DNA of 64,000 bases from Amborella trichopoda (taxonomy: Eukaryota > Streptophyta > Magnoliopsida > Amborellales > Amborellaceae), in the NCBI RefSeq assembly GCF_000471905.2, contig NW_006500104.1:2536464-2600463 (forward strand). Direction: 5' to 3'. A program made the translations under genes and the position numbers. Shown here piece by piece: positions 36,331 through 47,039 of the stretch. Positions within the stretch are counted from its first letter, which is position 1; each line of letters begins with the position of its first letter. The notes below the pieces were generated by a model, which was not told the DNA's origin, did not search any database, and saw only the letters and a list, made by a program, of their open reading frames with translations.

Positions 36331-37089
36331 ACAAATAAATTTGATAACATGAGAGCATCATAGAAACTCAAGAGAGATGGAAGCCTCCTCAAGTGCTCAA
36401 TTACATCATATTTGACTTGGTCGGCCTCGAGAGAGATAGCTCCTTAGTTCACCATTAGTTTTGGACGGACAGGTGGTAATAGAGTGGATTTTGAAGTGGA
36501 AGGGTTTGTTACAACCGCTAAGGAGGGGTGGTTGTAGTTATGGGAGGAGGAAGATATGACTGGTTAGGTTTCGAAGCTAGAGTAGGTGTTGGAAAGACAG
36601 GGCAAGATGAGGGATGTGATGGTTCAGGATTTTTATGGAAGGAAGGTGATGCATTTGGGTAAGGGACTGGTGATGGTCCTGAGTATTTTAGAAGAGGAGG
36701 TGGCTCTTGAATGGGAATATGTGATCCGAGGTATCTCAGGAGTTTAGGTGAAACTGGTCTTTGGATTGGTTTAAGTCTCTTTCCCAACCTTAGCCTCATT
36801 TGATCAACTGTAGCCGCCTTGCTTCCCTCACGAAACACCAACATGTTGCATGTTTCAATATTTGATGAACTTTCCCCATTCTGGTTCTTTCATAGTTCCC
36901 TCAAGTCAGGCTCTGCAAGCCATTGAGACTTCTCCTTTGGCTTTGGGTTTAGAAGTCGATTGAATACCTCTTCAAGAGTGGGACAAGGCATGTCCTTTTG
37001 GCAGCATAGGCAATAGCATCTCCAACATTCAAGAATCTGAACTTTTGCACAGTTTTGAGGGGGAAGAAGGGTTTGAAGAATCAAGGATA

Positions 37090-37400
37090 GAAGAAGGGAC
37101 AAAGCTTCTAGGGTCATCACTGAAATTGGACCGAACCAGTCAGCATTTGTGGTCATCACCTGAATTGGTCTCAAAGAGACTTTTAACGTCTTCACTCGCA
37201 TTGGATGTAATCGAGGACCTTTAAACATCCCTTGTTGGACAATTGCAGGGGATCTTTAGCAGCATTACACTGTCTAGACTGTTGAGGGGAGCTTTTAGAG
37301 TCTTTACCTTTGTTAAACAGTTTTGGGATGCTTTTAATGTCCTCACCCATATTGGACGGGTTTTGAGATGTTTATATGGTTATGTATTGACCACCCTCAG
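37090..37400 (-). repeat. Degenerate 45-50 bp repeat between gag and protease of element 2
   Basis: Words such as GTCATCACTGAAATTGGACC, GTCTTCACTCGCATTGGATG and GTCCTCACCCATATTGGACG recur every 45-50 bp, five to six times. I see no matching protein repeat of known function. Confidence 0.5.
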
Positions 37401-38559
37401 CAAAGAGAACTTGCCTTGGGATGATGTCATATAACGTGGGAAGAGGGGCAATAGGGGGAAGGAACGCCACTTCAACAAACATTTGGGGCAGCTTTGCTTT
37501 TTGGCATTGAGCATTCGAAGGTTGTTTATTCTTCTTCTTTTTCTTAATAGGTATGGTCATATGATTATGTGGCATAGGTACCACGTTTGCTTCTCGAATG
37601 GCCTCCCTTATGAGGCTTTTCATCTTACCACGACCATGGTGCTCCTGCCATGACTCGAGTACTTTGATAGGAGCTGGGGAACGTGAGTCTCTAGAGTTTC
37701 ATGACTAAGATCCTGAACTTGCACGGCTATCTTATGCAACAACGTTTCAAACTCTTGAGCAACCTTTTTCGATGGAGGTGGTGTGTTATCTATGAAGACT
37801 TAGCCATTTCCTATAAGTTTCTAAAATGGCTCGGAATCCCCAACAATGGAACAAGTCATGTTCCTTCACCTGATGATACTGACACCATAAATCCCTATTC
37901 CCCTCCTTCTGGTATTTTTATTTTTTAGGAACGCAAGGTGAATCATCTCCTATTGTACAAGCATATCTAATATGATAGGAAACATGTCATGGGACAGTTC
38001 ATCCATAGGGACACTGCGAGGCTGTTACTCCTTAACTGTGATCATGTGCGACGCTTCCATTGTTTCACCGACCTTATAGGATTTATCTGACTAAACTTTA
38101 TGTTCTTCCTTCTCAGTGTGAGAGGTAGAAGGTGCCTAGGTGGCATTTTTAGGGGTTACTAAATTAGGTGATTCACGAGTTCAGATTGGTACATTCACAA
38201 TGATTCATCTTTCAGCTATATACTATTATATAAATATCCTGAAACTCGATCACTGAGATAACACATGGCGCAATATTTGGTGGAATGGACACCAGATATT
38301 CTCAGTTCCTTAAAACAACTGCCTGGGTTGTCTTGATGAGAGTGGAGTAACCAACCCTTGTAACTCCAACATCGCGAAAACGTCTGGAAGAAGGTCAGAT
38401 CGTACTTCTTTAGGTCTTGCGGTCTGCACTTGTTCTTTTTCAAGAGTGACCACATGCAAAGCTTATATAGTTTCAAAGCTTTTCTGAGACTTTCCTAATG
38501 AATTTTTCCTTTTCGAATCAGGGATTCGATGTGGTCTTTATGATGGAAGCAGACGTGTA

Positions 38560-39790
38560 TAGAATAACTCAACATCTGATGATTGACACATAATTCTTAT
38601 GATTGATGAGTCCCACTTGGTCAGGTCTCCTTTGCTCAAGAAGAACTATCATACCTTGTTCCAACAACATTTTCAACAAAGCTGGTACCCAAGCTTTGCT
38701 AAAGCTATACTGCTTGTTCAACCTTTGCTCAAATTGATTAGGCTGGTATAGGATTGTTGGCGGAGGCACCCTATTATAGGCTTGAGGTTGGAACTATTGT
38801 TTTTGGGGTTCCCCTTGACCCTTGAATGATACTATTCCTCTTGAAGTAACCAATGTCTTGAAATGTGCATTGTCAGAAGGAGGTTTAGTAAGAATAGGTG
38901 TGGCAGTAACTGCTGCACTTATGGTGCTTCTTTGCTGACTAGCGTGAGGGTTAGGCCTGTTATTAGTGAAGTTTTGATTTTGACCTCCCCCTGAGGTCTG
39001 ACTTTGAGTTCCACCATGGTGCTTAAGTAAGCTTTCAATGTTTACTGCCTTTGAAATCATGTCTGAGAAAGTGGTGGGATTAGAAGCTTTGACAAGAAGG
39101 GAGATTTCCTTCTTCATGTTCCTAATGCATGTTTGCACAACATTAGTCTCAAGCATGGAATTATTATGGTACGCTGAGAGATCCCTCCATCTCTGAATGT
39201 ATTCGTTTACTGCTTCTTTCACTCCTTGAGTGAGAATGGGAAGTTCTATAGCTTGAACTTCTCGTTCAACTCCATCTCTTCCCAAGAGTGAACATACTGT
39301 TTTCACAACATTAGTCTTCCTTTTTGATAACTCGGGGGAAAAGGGACTTGATCAATGAAGGGCAAGTATGGCTTCTTATAATGAGCATTTTCATGAGGCT
39401 TATAAACCATGAATTCTTCAATTGAGCATCTTTTGAATGTCTTTCTAGGTAACCGCTGGGGAAATAGTGTGGAACGCTACATTGGGTTGATCATCAAGAA
39501 AGACTAGGGGAATGGGAGGTATTGAGGTTTGAGCCACATGAGGAGGTGGAGGTCTTCGCTCTTCATCTTCAAACCAAGGATTAAGAGGAGAATTCGCCTC
39601 CTGATGCGAAGATACTCTGATTCGTTGAGAATTTTCTAGCCCTTTAAGCCTGTCCAAGATATGGTTTAGGTTTCATTAAAACGTGCCATCCGGTCTTCAG
39701 AACCATCACCATCTTGACTGACTACAATCACATCGGCTCATTCCTTAGGACTAAGTGGTTCTTACATGGATGTAGTCCAGGGTTGTTTCA
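38560..39790 (-). mobile_element. Element 2 gag remnant
   Basis: The minus strand reads LARF-like N-terminal sequence (GLENSQRIRVSSHQEANSPL), then ELPILTQGVKEAVNEYIQRW, LETNVVQTCIRNMKKEISLL and SKAVNIESLLKHHGG, the capsid region of Tat gag. A glutamine- and proline-rich tail and a decayed zinc-knuckle region (about 38570) follow. Element 3 gag at 45130-46465 is a close homologue. Confidence 0.75.
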
Positions 39791-41100
39791 GTTTGAATGT
39801 ATTTTTCAACATGTTTATCTTCGTTGCAAATAAGGAGAAATAATTTCGTGAGCTAGGTCCGTAGGTGCCAAAATGCCTGTGGACTGTGGAAGTCAAAGGT
39901 CCATAAGCCCTGATTCAGAAGTGGAATTTTTAAAAGACTCAGAATGGCCCAAGAAGGTTCAAAATCGTGTCTAGACGTCTCTTAAGAACATGTGCCAAGT
40001 TTTGTCACAATAGGAAGAGTTTAAGGCAGTGTAGATGAATAAACAAATTTAGAAAAATGACCTGTACCACCCTTGAAATGAACCTTAAAACTACTGCCCT
40101 ATCACCAAAGCATAAAATAACCGTGAGACCACCTCCATTGGATTTGGAATGACCAAAAACCCTTAAGGACCAAGTTTTGGCTTGATTGGATGTTTCAAGA
40201 CCAAATTATGGCAAAATTATCCAAAACAAGTAGGTCGCACGCTATTACCATGCATCCTCAGTGAACCAGTGTCCATTAATGAAAACTGTGTTTTTAGGTT
40301 TCGGGTTGAACTTTGGAAGGCCATATCTCTCTCTTCCCAAGTCTGATCAGGCTCAAATTATAGAAGCATGTTCATCTCGTCGACCCGAGCATTTTGATAT
40401 GTGGCACAACCCATGTTGTTGCCCGAGCCGGGAGATAAACAAGAAAGAAGATTGCCATCCAAGGCAAGGTTGTAGATTTTCCAACAGGAGCGTGCCTTGA
40501 TTGAGCAGCCACATCACGACGCTCGCAAATCTGATCGGCCTGAAACTAGACCCATTATGAGCACGAGGCTTCATCTGAGACAAAGCACACACGTGATGAA
40601 TGGTCATATTCAACATATGATGAGTACGAAGTAGCTATAATTTTCGGCCACCAAAAGCCAATTTTTGGTCAAAATAACAAATTTCAGACATCAAATCGAG
40701 CCACATTCATCACTAAATGCTCATATGACGACATGCTCATCAAAATACAATAAAGAAATCATGAAGAAACACTGAGAAACGGGCGTTATCTTGAATCAAA
40801 GATCACATGTTTCTCGTAATTTTTAAATCTTGTGATCATGGCCAAAAAGTCCAATTCATGGCTCGAAATGGGTATCAAAATGACCATCTTCCCGAGCTGA
40901 TCAACAAAAGAATATTCTTTTGATCGAATGAAGACTAGAAGGAGCCCGAACTGACCCCAAAAGATCGCAAAGGTTGCATGATCATGACTTAGACTGATTT
41001 AAATTTCAGCGTTTGTCGTTGAGGGGCAAAATTATCATTTTTTACTCTAATTTCTTAATTTTCTTTAATTGGGAATCAACCTTTGTTTGGATTAATTTTC

Positions 41101-41151
41101 TATAAAAGCACGTGATATGCTCATGTAAAGTAGGCTGCTTCGATTAATAAA
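41101..41151 (+). promoter_or_regulatory. LTR-A core promoter: TATA box, G-box, AATAAA
   Basis: TATAAAAG at 41101-41108 is followed directly by CACGTG (41109-41114, a G-box) and, 32 bp later, by AATAAA (41146-41151). The arrangement recurs in LTR-B. This is the likely start of the element transcript, with the polypyrimidine tract in the transcribed leader. Confidence 0.65.
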
Positions 41152-41242
41152 TTTTGGGGTTTTCTTTAAGGTTTGGGTCACGGTTTAGGGAGAGAGAGAG
41201 GAGAGAGAGATCTAAGTGGGTACCCCTGGGCACTAAAGGTAA

Positions 41243-41735
41243 CTTTCTCTCTCCTCTCCTCTTTCTCTCTCTTTTTCTTCTCTTTTTTCTCTCTCTTCTC
41301 TCTCCCTTCATCTTGTCTTCTTTCTCTTTTCTCTTCTTCTCTTCTTTCCTTCTCTTCTTTCCTTCTCTTCTTTCCTCTTTTTTCTCTCTCTTCTTTCTCT
41401 CTCTTCTTCCTCCCTTCTATTTTCTTCTTTCCTCTGCTTCTTTCCTTTCTCTCTCTTCTCCTTTCCCCTTCTCTCTCTTCTTTCTCTATACTCCTTTCCT
41501 TTCTCACTCTTCTTCTTTCCTTTCTCTCTCTGCTTTTTTTCCTTTCTCTTTCTTCTTCTTTACTTTCTCTCTGCTTCTTTCCTTTCCCTTTTTTCTTCTC
41601 TCTTCTCTCTTCTTCTTCCCTATTCTTTCCTTCTCTCTTCTCCTATCCTCTTTTTATTTCTTCTTTTTCTCACTTCTTTCTCTCTCTTCTCTCTCCCCCT
41701 TCTTTTCTCACTTTCTCTCTCTTCTCTGTTTCTGT
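41243..41735 (+). repeat. Polypyrimidine tract in LTR-A
   Basis: About 490 bp of almost pure C and T, mainly CTCTCTTCTTTCC-type words, with hardly any purine on this strand. It is open in several frames, giving leucine-, serine- and phenylalanine-rich translations that are not genes. Confidence 0.9.
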
Positions 41736-42935
41736 CTTGCACGATGGGCGTATTTCTCTCTTCTCTCTCTCTGTTTGGTATGGCGGAGTACATCACCATG
41801 TGCGAAATCTCTCTATTCTCTCTCTTTGTTTGGCAAGGTACACTGTTGTGTGCACTCTCTCTCTTCTCTCTCTATCTGGCACAGCGGTGTGCATTGTTGT
41901 GCATGAAATCTCTCCCTCTTCTTTCCCTATCTAGCACGACAGAGTACATCGCCGTGCGTGACATCTTTCGCTCTTCTCTCTTTGTCTAGCATGGGGGAGT
42001 ACACCATCATGCGTGACATCTTTCTCTCTTCACTCTCTGTATGGCACGGTGGAGTAAGTGACCGCGTGTGACATCTCTCCCTTCTCTCTCTCTGTCTGGC
42101 ACGGCGGACTACGCCGCCTTGCAGGACATTCCTCTCTGTCTAAAACGATGGAGTACACCATGGTGCGTGACATTTTTCTCTCTCCTATCTTATTTCTTTC
42201 TTTCGCTTGCTTGGCCAGAGGGCAGGGTCAGCCCTATGCCACCGTGCCAGTTCTACTGCAGAGCAGTCTAGCTGTCGTGCCAGTCTAGTCACGGTGCCCG
42301 TCTAGTTGTCGAGCCAGACAAGCAGCCGGGTCAGTCTTGCCGCCGTGCCAATCTAGCCGCCATGTCAAACTTCTTCTCTCTCTTTCTCTTCTCTTCTCTC
42401 TTCTCTTATCTTCTTTTCTCTTCGTTTCTCATTATTTTCTTCTCTTCTCCTTTTGGATGGTTTAACGAGAGCCAAGCTAACCTTCACCCTCTCTCACTCC
42501 ATTTCTTCTTCTCCTTTCTGAAAGATCCCGGTGAAAAACAAACCAGCCTTCATCCCTCTTTTCCCTCTTTTTCTAAAAATACATTTCATCTATGAAGGAT
42601 CTGGGTGAAAAACAAACCAGCCTTGGCTCATCTTTTTTCTTTTCCTGAAGTGCTATGTGAAAGCCAAACCATCATTTGTTCCTCTTTTCTTTCTTTTCTT
42701 CCCAAAATACATTTTATCTCTGAATGATCTGGGTGAAAAACAAACCATCTTTCCTCTCTCTTTTCTCTTTCTCCAAAGTGCTGGGTGAAAGTCAAACCAG
42801 CCTTCGTTCCTTTGTTCTCCCTTTCCAAAAATATATTTTACCTTTAAAGAGCTTGGTGAGATCCAAACCAGCCTTCGTCTCTCTATTTTTTCTTCCTTAT
42901 CTAAAGAGCTAGGTGAAAGCTAAACTAGCTTTTGT
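41736..42935 (+). repeat. Three stacked minisatellites in LTR-A
   Basis: Block 1 (41736-42185) has about nine units of 45-57 bp like GGCACGGYGGAGTACACC, then GTGCGTGACATC and a CT run. Block 2 (42236-42366) has about seven units of 18-20 bp like GCCGTGCCAGTCTAGCC. Block 3 (42515-42935) has seven units, alternating about 53 and 74 bp, built on GGGTGAAAAACAAACCAGCC. LTR-C has the same three blocks in the same order with different copy numbers. Confidence 0.8.
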
Positions 42936-43479
42936 CTCTTTTTCTCTCTCTCCCCTTATCTTTCTTTTCTTTTCTAAAAAATTCTCCTCTCTCTACTGTC
43001 TTTTCTCCATCAAACCCATTTTCCCTTTCTCTTTACTATAAAATATGCATTAAGAGTTCCTCGTTAAGGAGGTGCCGTGAGGCTGTCGAATTGACACGGA
43101 CTCCATTATGTTTTTTGTTTTTTCATGTGCGCTCACCCTTTGACAAGGTGGGGTCTTCTGACCCACTATTATGTATTCTAATGTGTGTGTGTGGGCTCAA
43201 GAAAGAAGAAATAGGTCGAGGGAGGCGATTCCGAACCGACTATAGGCCAAGGGCACATTTCGCGTGATTTAAGAGGGCACCCACGTGAGCAGCCCAAGTG
43301 TGTCACGGACCCACATGAGGTGAGTCCTGCCTCACGATCCAAATTCCTCTCTCATCGGTTGGTATTCCTTCCTTTGTCTCCTTTATGTAATTTCGAGAGA
43401 GCGATATCAGGTCTCGGGGCCATCTCGAACCTGGAGCCACACCCCCAGGTCATTTGGACCCGAAGGGTGAGAACCAGCT

Positions 43480-43499
43480 TGCCGACTCCACAGGGGACA
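43480..43499 (+). promoter_or_regulatory. Primer-binding-site-like sequence of element 3
   Basis: TGCCGACTCCACAGGGGAC resembles the TGGCGACTCCACTGGGGAC stretch that follows the 5' LTR in many plant Ty3/gypsy elements. Its complement ends in a tRNA-like CCA. It marks the likely end of LTR-A. Confidence 0.5.
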
Positions 43500-45129
43500 C
43501 GCTACCCCATCGTCGAATCATTCTCGCTTGGCTTTCCTTTCTTTTCGTTCCTACTTTATTACTTACACACACACGACTTTGGGGTTGGTCAACTCCTTCA
43601 TCCGAGTCAGGGATTTCCTGATCACCACACTCGGGAGTCCGCCTCGGGAATAGGTTCCACAATCCTCGTTCCCGACCTTTCTTTTGGGTGTTGACCTCGT
43701 GTCACGCTCCTAGGTCCTATCCTAGATTGGTGTGAGGAGGGACCTAACAGTCCCTCACTCCCCATCTCCTAGCCTTGGTGGACCCACCACAAATGCACCT
43801 TGCATGGGTGGCATACTAGCCGCCACACACCGCATACACCCTGCTATCGGCAAATCACTTGCCAGTCCCACTGCTCGGGGCAGCCGTAAGGCCGCCCCTT
43901 CCTTTCCTGCACATAGCAGTCCAACTGTCAGTGCTCTTGCGGGTCGCTGTAAGGCCACCCCTACTCTCTATCATATCGGGTCCCTGTAGCCAGAGGCTCA
44001 ACACGTCAAGGAGGAGGACCTAAGGCTGCCACCTCACACATATGCACCAGAGCTCATGGTCCATCTGCTCGAGCCACACCTCGGGGCAATCCTTAGGCTG
44101 CCTCGAACCACTATCTGAGTTCGGGTCTTCTTCGACATGGCCTTGTATACCTTTTGCATATGCATGGCATTGCTCGGTGCAGCCCTGTTGCAGCGTTTAC
44201 TTGAGCACACGAGAGACTGGCCCCTCGTAGACCCTCCCAGCATATGCCTGCGCACTCTGTGAGGGGTGGTCACAAGGCCATTTCCTCACAAACGCATGCT
44301 TGCGGTATTCGGCCTCCTAAGACCAGACCTATTACTCGAGCTTGGGTTCCCAAGTAACTCGGAACTCCTCTACAAGTGGCACACATGCACCACCCCATGG
44401 ACGACTCCAAGCTCCTGACAGAAAGCCCTGTTGCAATTGTCTCCTCCCACGTTCGTCACTTCTCCCCCAGTCAAACCACTCAAGACTACTCAAAGGCCTT
44501 CCCTAAGAGTACCCTCTTGTCGCCCTCTTCAGACCGGCCCTACCTTTGGAGCTCACAAAAGAGCTCGGGGCAAGGTTCCCTTGGGTGATGAAGTCTTCCA
44601 TCCCCCGTCTCTCTCCAAGCCAAGAAAAAGCTGACTCCTGTTTCTAGCCCGCATCCCATGCCTCACCTCATGAAGACTTCCTAGTCATGTTTGAAGAAAG
44701 CGGACCATTCACAATCGCAAACCCAGTCTCGGTTCTGGAGGGAAGTACGCCAGAGCTTGAGAGCCAAACATGACCGAGGCATGCGAATAGTGCCGAGAGA
44801 AGAGCCCAAGGCATTCGAAGCAAACAAGCTTGCTGATCCTCTAGCTGAGAACCCCTTTTACCCACTACAGGTTGCAGCAGGGCCTGAGGTGTAAGAGCCA
44901 GAATCCTGCATGGTTGTAAATGTCGTAAGAGATGACCCAACCTCGCAGCTCCTGCTGTCCCAAAGCCGTCACAAACCGGTCCTGACCCCATCAGCATACA
45001 AAGCTCGAGCTCAGTCGCAGCTGACCGACTTGTTGCACCCAGTCCAAGTTGCCACACCCAGTCTGACGGGTATGCAAAACCCCGACTGCACAAGTGACCA
45101 ACCTCCCCGAAGAAATAGCTAGTGTGATG
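43500..45129 (+). other. 5' untranslated region of element 3
   Basis: This GC-richer stretch separates the primer-site region from gag. Ogre-type elements often have a long leader or an extra ORF here. I see several short frames on both strands but none with a recognisable domain. The plus strand becomes gag-like from about 45120 (MVIEEPNDDQEDRMNRFEDM). Confidence 0.45.
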
Positions 45130-46465
45130 GTCATTGAGGAGCCCAACGATGATCAAGAAGACCGTATGAATCGGTTTGAGGACATGATGTGCAGGTTGAG
45201 GTAGAAGATCAGGCTGATGGAAGGTACCCGACTCCTTGAGAACTCATCTCACCAGGAAGCCAATTCCCCTCATCCAACCGATCTGATCCTGAGGCAGCCA
45301 CCGCCTTCTCATGACCATCCCTCCTCTCAGCAAGTCCCACAAGCCGACATCGATTCCATGGTCACCCACAGTTTGCGGGGCAGACAGATCCTTGACATTC
45401 ATGATACAGCCCTGTATCGGAAGCCCTATCCCGCTTACATTGATCAGCTCTTGTTTCCCCATAATTACCAGAAAGGGAGACTCTTGCTCTTCAATGGCAC
45501 GAGTTCGTGCCCATTTCTATTCAACATGTTAAGAGACAGCACCAGATGGAAGTCTTCTTCTCCATCAAATTGTTGAAACTCTTGACACCCCAGCATTTAA
45601 GTGGTATGCCTGACTCCCCCCAAAATCAGTGCAGACCTAGGATGAACTGGAGCACTTGTTCTACAAGCGCTTCTATGAAGTTGAAAGAGAAGTCAAGACT
45701 GGTGAGCTTCTTACATTAACCCAAGGCTCAAATGAGCTGGTTGATCAATTCATCGCAAGATAGAGAGATCTGGTTGTGCACCAAACTACGGCTTGAAATT
45801 CATGTGGTTCAAACATGTGTTCTCAACATGCGGCCGGAAATCTCCCTGCATGTCGAGGCTTCAAAGCAAACCTCTATGTCAGATCTGATCTCTAAAGCAG
45901 ACCAGATAGAGAGCCTCCTTAAGCATCATGACAAATTTCAAACCCCATCATCGAATGGGGAAAAGAACCGAAGCTTTGGTAATGTTCATCCCAGTTCATG
46001 GGACAATCAACGAAAATGAATGATTAGCGCTGCTACCATTGTATCAAACCCTAATAAGGCCTCACCTCAAACTCTGGATTTCTTCAAGGGGTGAACCCTG
46101 AAAATGCTCAGGGGACACCTCAAGAACACCAACAAAAACCCCAGTCCTATAATAAGGTGCCTCCACCTCAGAACCTCTAAGGAGAGGACTACTGAGCGGA
46201 GCAGAAAAGGAAAGTCTATAGCTTTGATAAGGAGTGGGTCCCGACCTTACTTCGAATGTTGATAGAGCAACAAATGATCATCTTTCCTGAGATGAAAAAG
46301 CCAAAAGATGTTGATTTCGTCACCCACAAGAATTATTGTGCCTATCATAGAATGTTGGGGCACTTTGTTCAGGATTGCTTTACTCTCAAGGATCACATCG
46401 AGGCATTAATCCAGAAGGAACAGATACAGCTCGATAGTCTCAAGAAGGAATTTGGGGCAACTTAA
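45130..46465 (+). mobile_element. Element 3 gag remnant
   Basis: The plus strand reads NRFEDMMCRLR, then LLENSSHQEANSPHPTD, ETHVVQTCVLN-like sequence (LEIHVVQTCVLNMRPEISLH), QIESLLKHHDKFQT, and a zinc-knuckle block NYCAYHRMLGHFVQDCFTLK (46327-46386). The order matches element 2 gag. It is broken. Confidence 0.8.
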
Positions 46466-47039
46466 GCGTCTCACGTGGTGACAGTTTAAGAAGAAGACTA
46501 TCAAGAGTAACATCTTGATGAACTATCAACAGACCTTCTTCAGACGCTATTTTTTATGATGCTTCAAGTAGGGATCATCGCACCAAAGTTGTCAAGACAG
46601 CCCAGGCACCTCGCTCAAGGGACTGAGAACCTCTGGTGACCATATCACCAGATAGGAGGTCATGATTTAGAGGGGTGCTTCAGCTTTCAAGCCATAGTCA
46701 AAGAGAAAGTCCAAGGAGGACACGTCATTAGAACTATCCTAAGGGATGACATTCGAACCATCGGGCTGCTAGCACAAGAAGACACTCAGACACAAACATC
46801 CTATGAGAATGCGCCACCCGGGCCTTCTGATCTCGATGAACTTCCCAATCATGACAAGTCTATGGAGGACAAAACATAATGAATTCTATGAAGAGGGAGG
46901 TTTTTCACTAAGCAAGGCCAACCCTTAAGCTTCGTGAACCTGGTCATCCTGTGCTCGTTCACAAAAATTGTAAAAGGAGATGAGTACCAAGGGCTGCCCA
47001 CCAAAAGAGGGAACTCCCTCAACCTCAGACTGAGGTTGA
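46466..47039 (+). other. Gag-to-RT interval of element 3
   Basis: The protease would be expected in this interval, but only weakly similar sequence is visible. A short stretch near 46740 (RTILRDDIRTIGL) is not diagnostic. It is part of the broken element. Confidence 0.4.

Larger units (their letters stand above)
31044..39790 (-). mobile_element. Ty3/gypsy Tat-lineage element 2: gag-pol remnants
   Basis: The minus-strand order from right to left is gag (about 38560-39790), a long low-complexity region, protease (35836-36330), linker (34000-35800), reverse transcriptase (33275-34000), RNase H (32850-33270), archaeal-type RNase H (32417-32850) and integrase (31044-31900). The extra aRH after the normal RNase H is a known hallmark of the Tat lineage (Ogre, Retand and relatives). 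The left flank adds the repeat block and the antisense PMD frame, giving a unit of at least 26.9-39.8 kb. The right flank ends within the 5' part of gag against a plus-strand LTR, so its own 5' LTR is not seen. It is broken in many places. Confidence 0.85.
39789..43479 (+). repeat. 5' LTR (LTR-A) of Tat/Ogre-like element 3
   Basis: The LTR is about 3.7 kb. Its start is aligned with LTR-C (TGTTTGAAGGTATTTTTCAA, 54976) and LTR-B (52232), and its end is taken just before a primer-site-like sequence at 43480. U3 (39789-41100) is followed by a TATA box. A polypyrimidine tract (41243-41735), about nine 55-bp units (41736-42185), about seven 18-20 bp units (42236-42366) and seven alternating 53/74-bp units (42515-42935) come next. 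A hand comparison of about 250 bp of U3 with LTR-B gave about 36 mismatches, near 86% identity. That implies an insertion several million years old at usual plant rates. It abuts decayed gag of element 2, in opposite orientation. Confidence 0.75.

Noticed and set aside
41154-41934. Plus-strand frames of about 250 residues rich in Leu, Ser and Phe
   Set aside because: They are translations of the polypyrimidine tract in LTR-A. Several frames are open at once and there is no domain.
44668-45156. Minus-strand frame of 162 residues upstream of gag
   Set aside because: Opposite to the element leader, no recognisable motif, and overlapped by equally open frames on the other strand.
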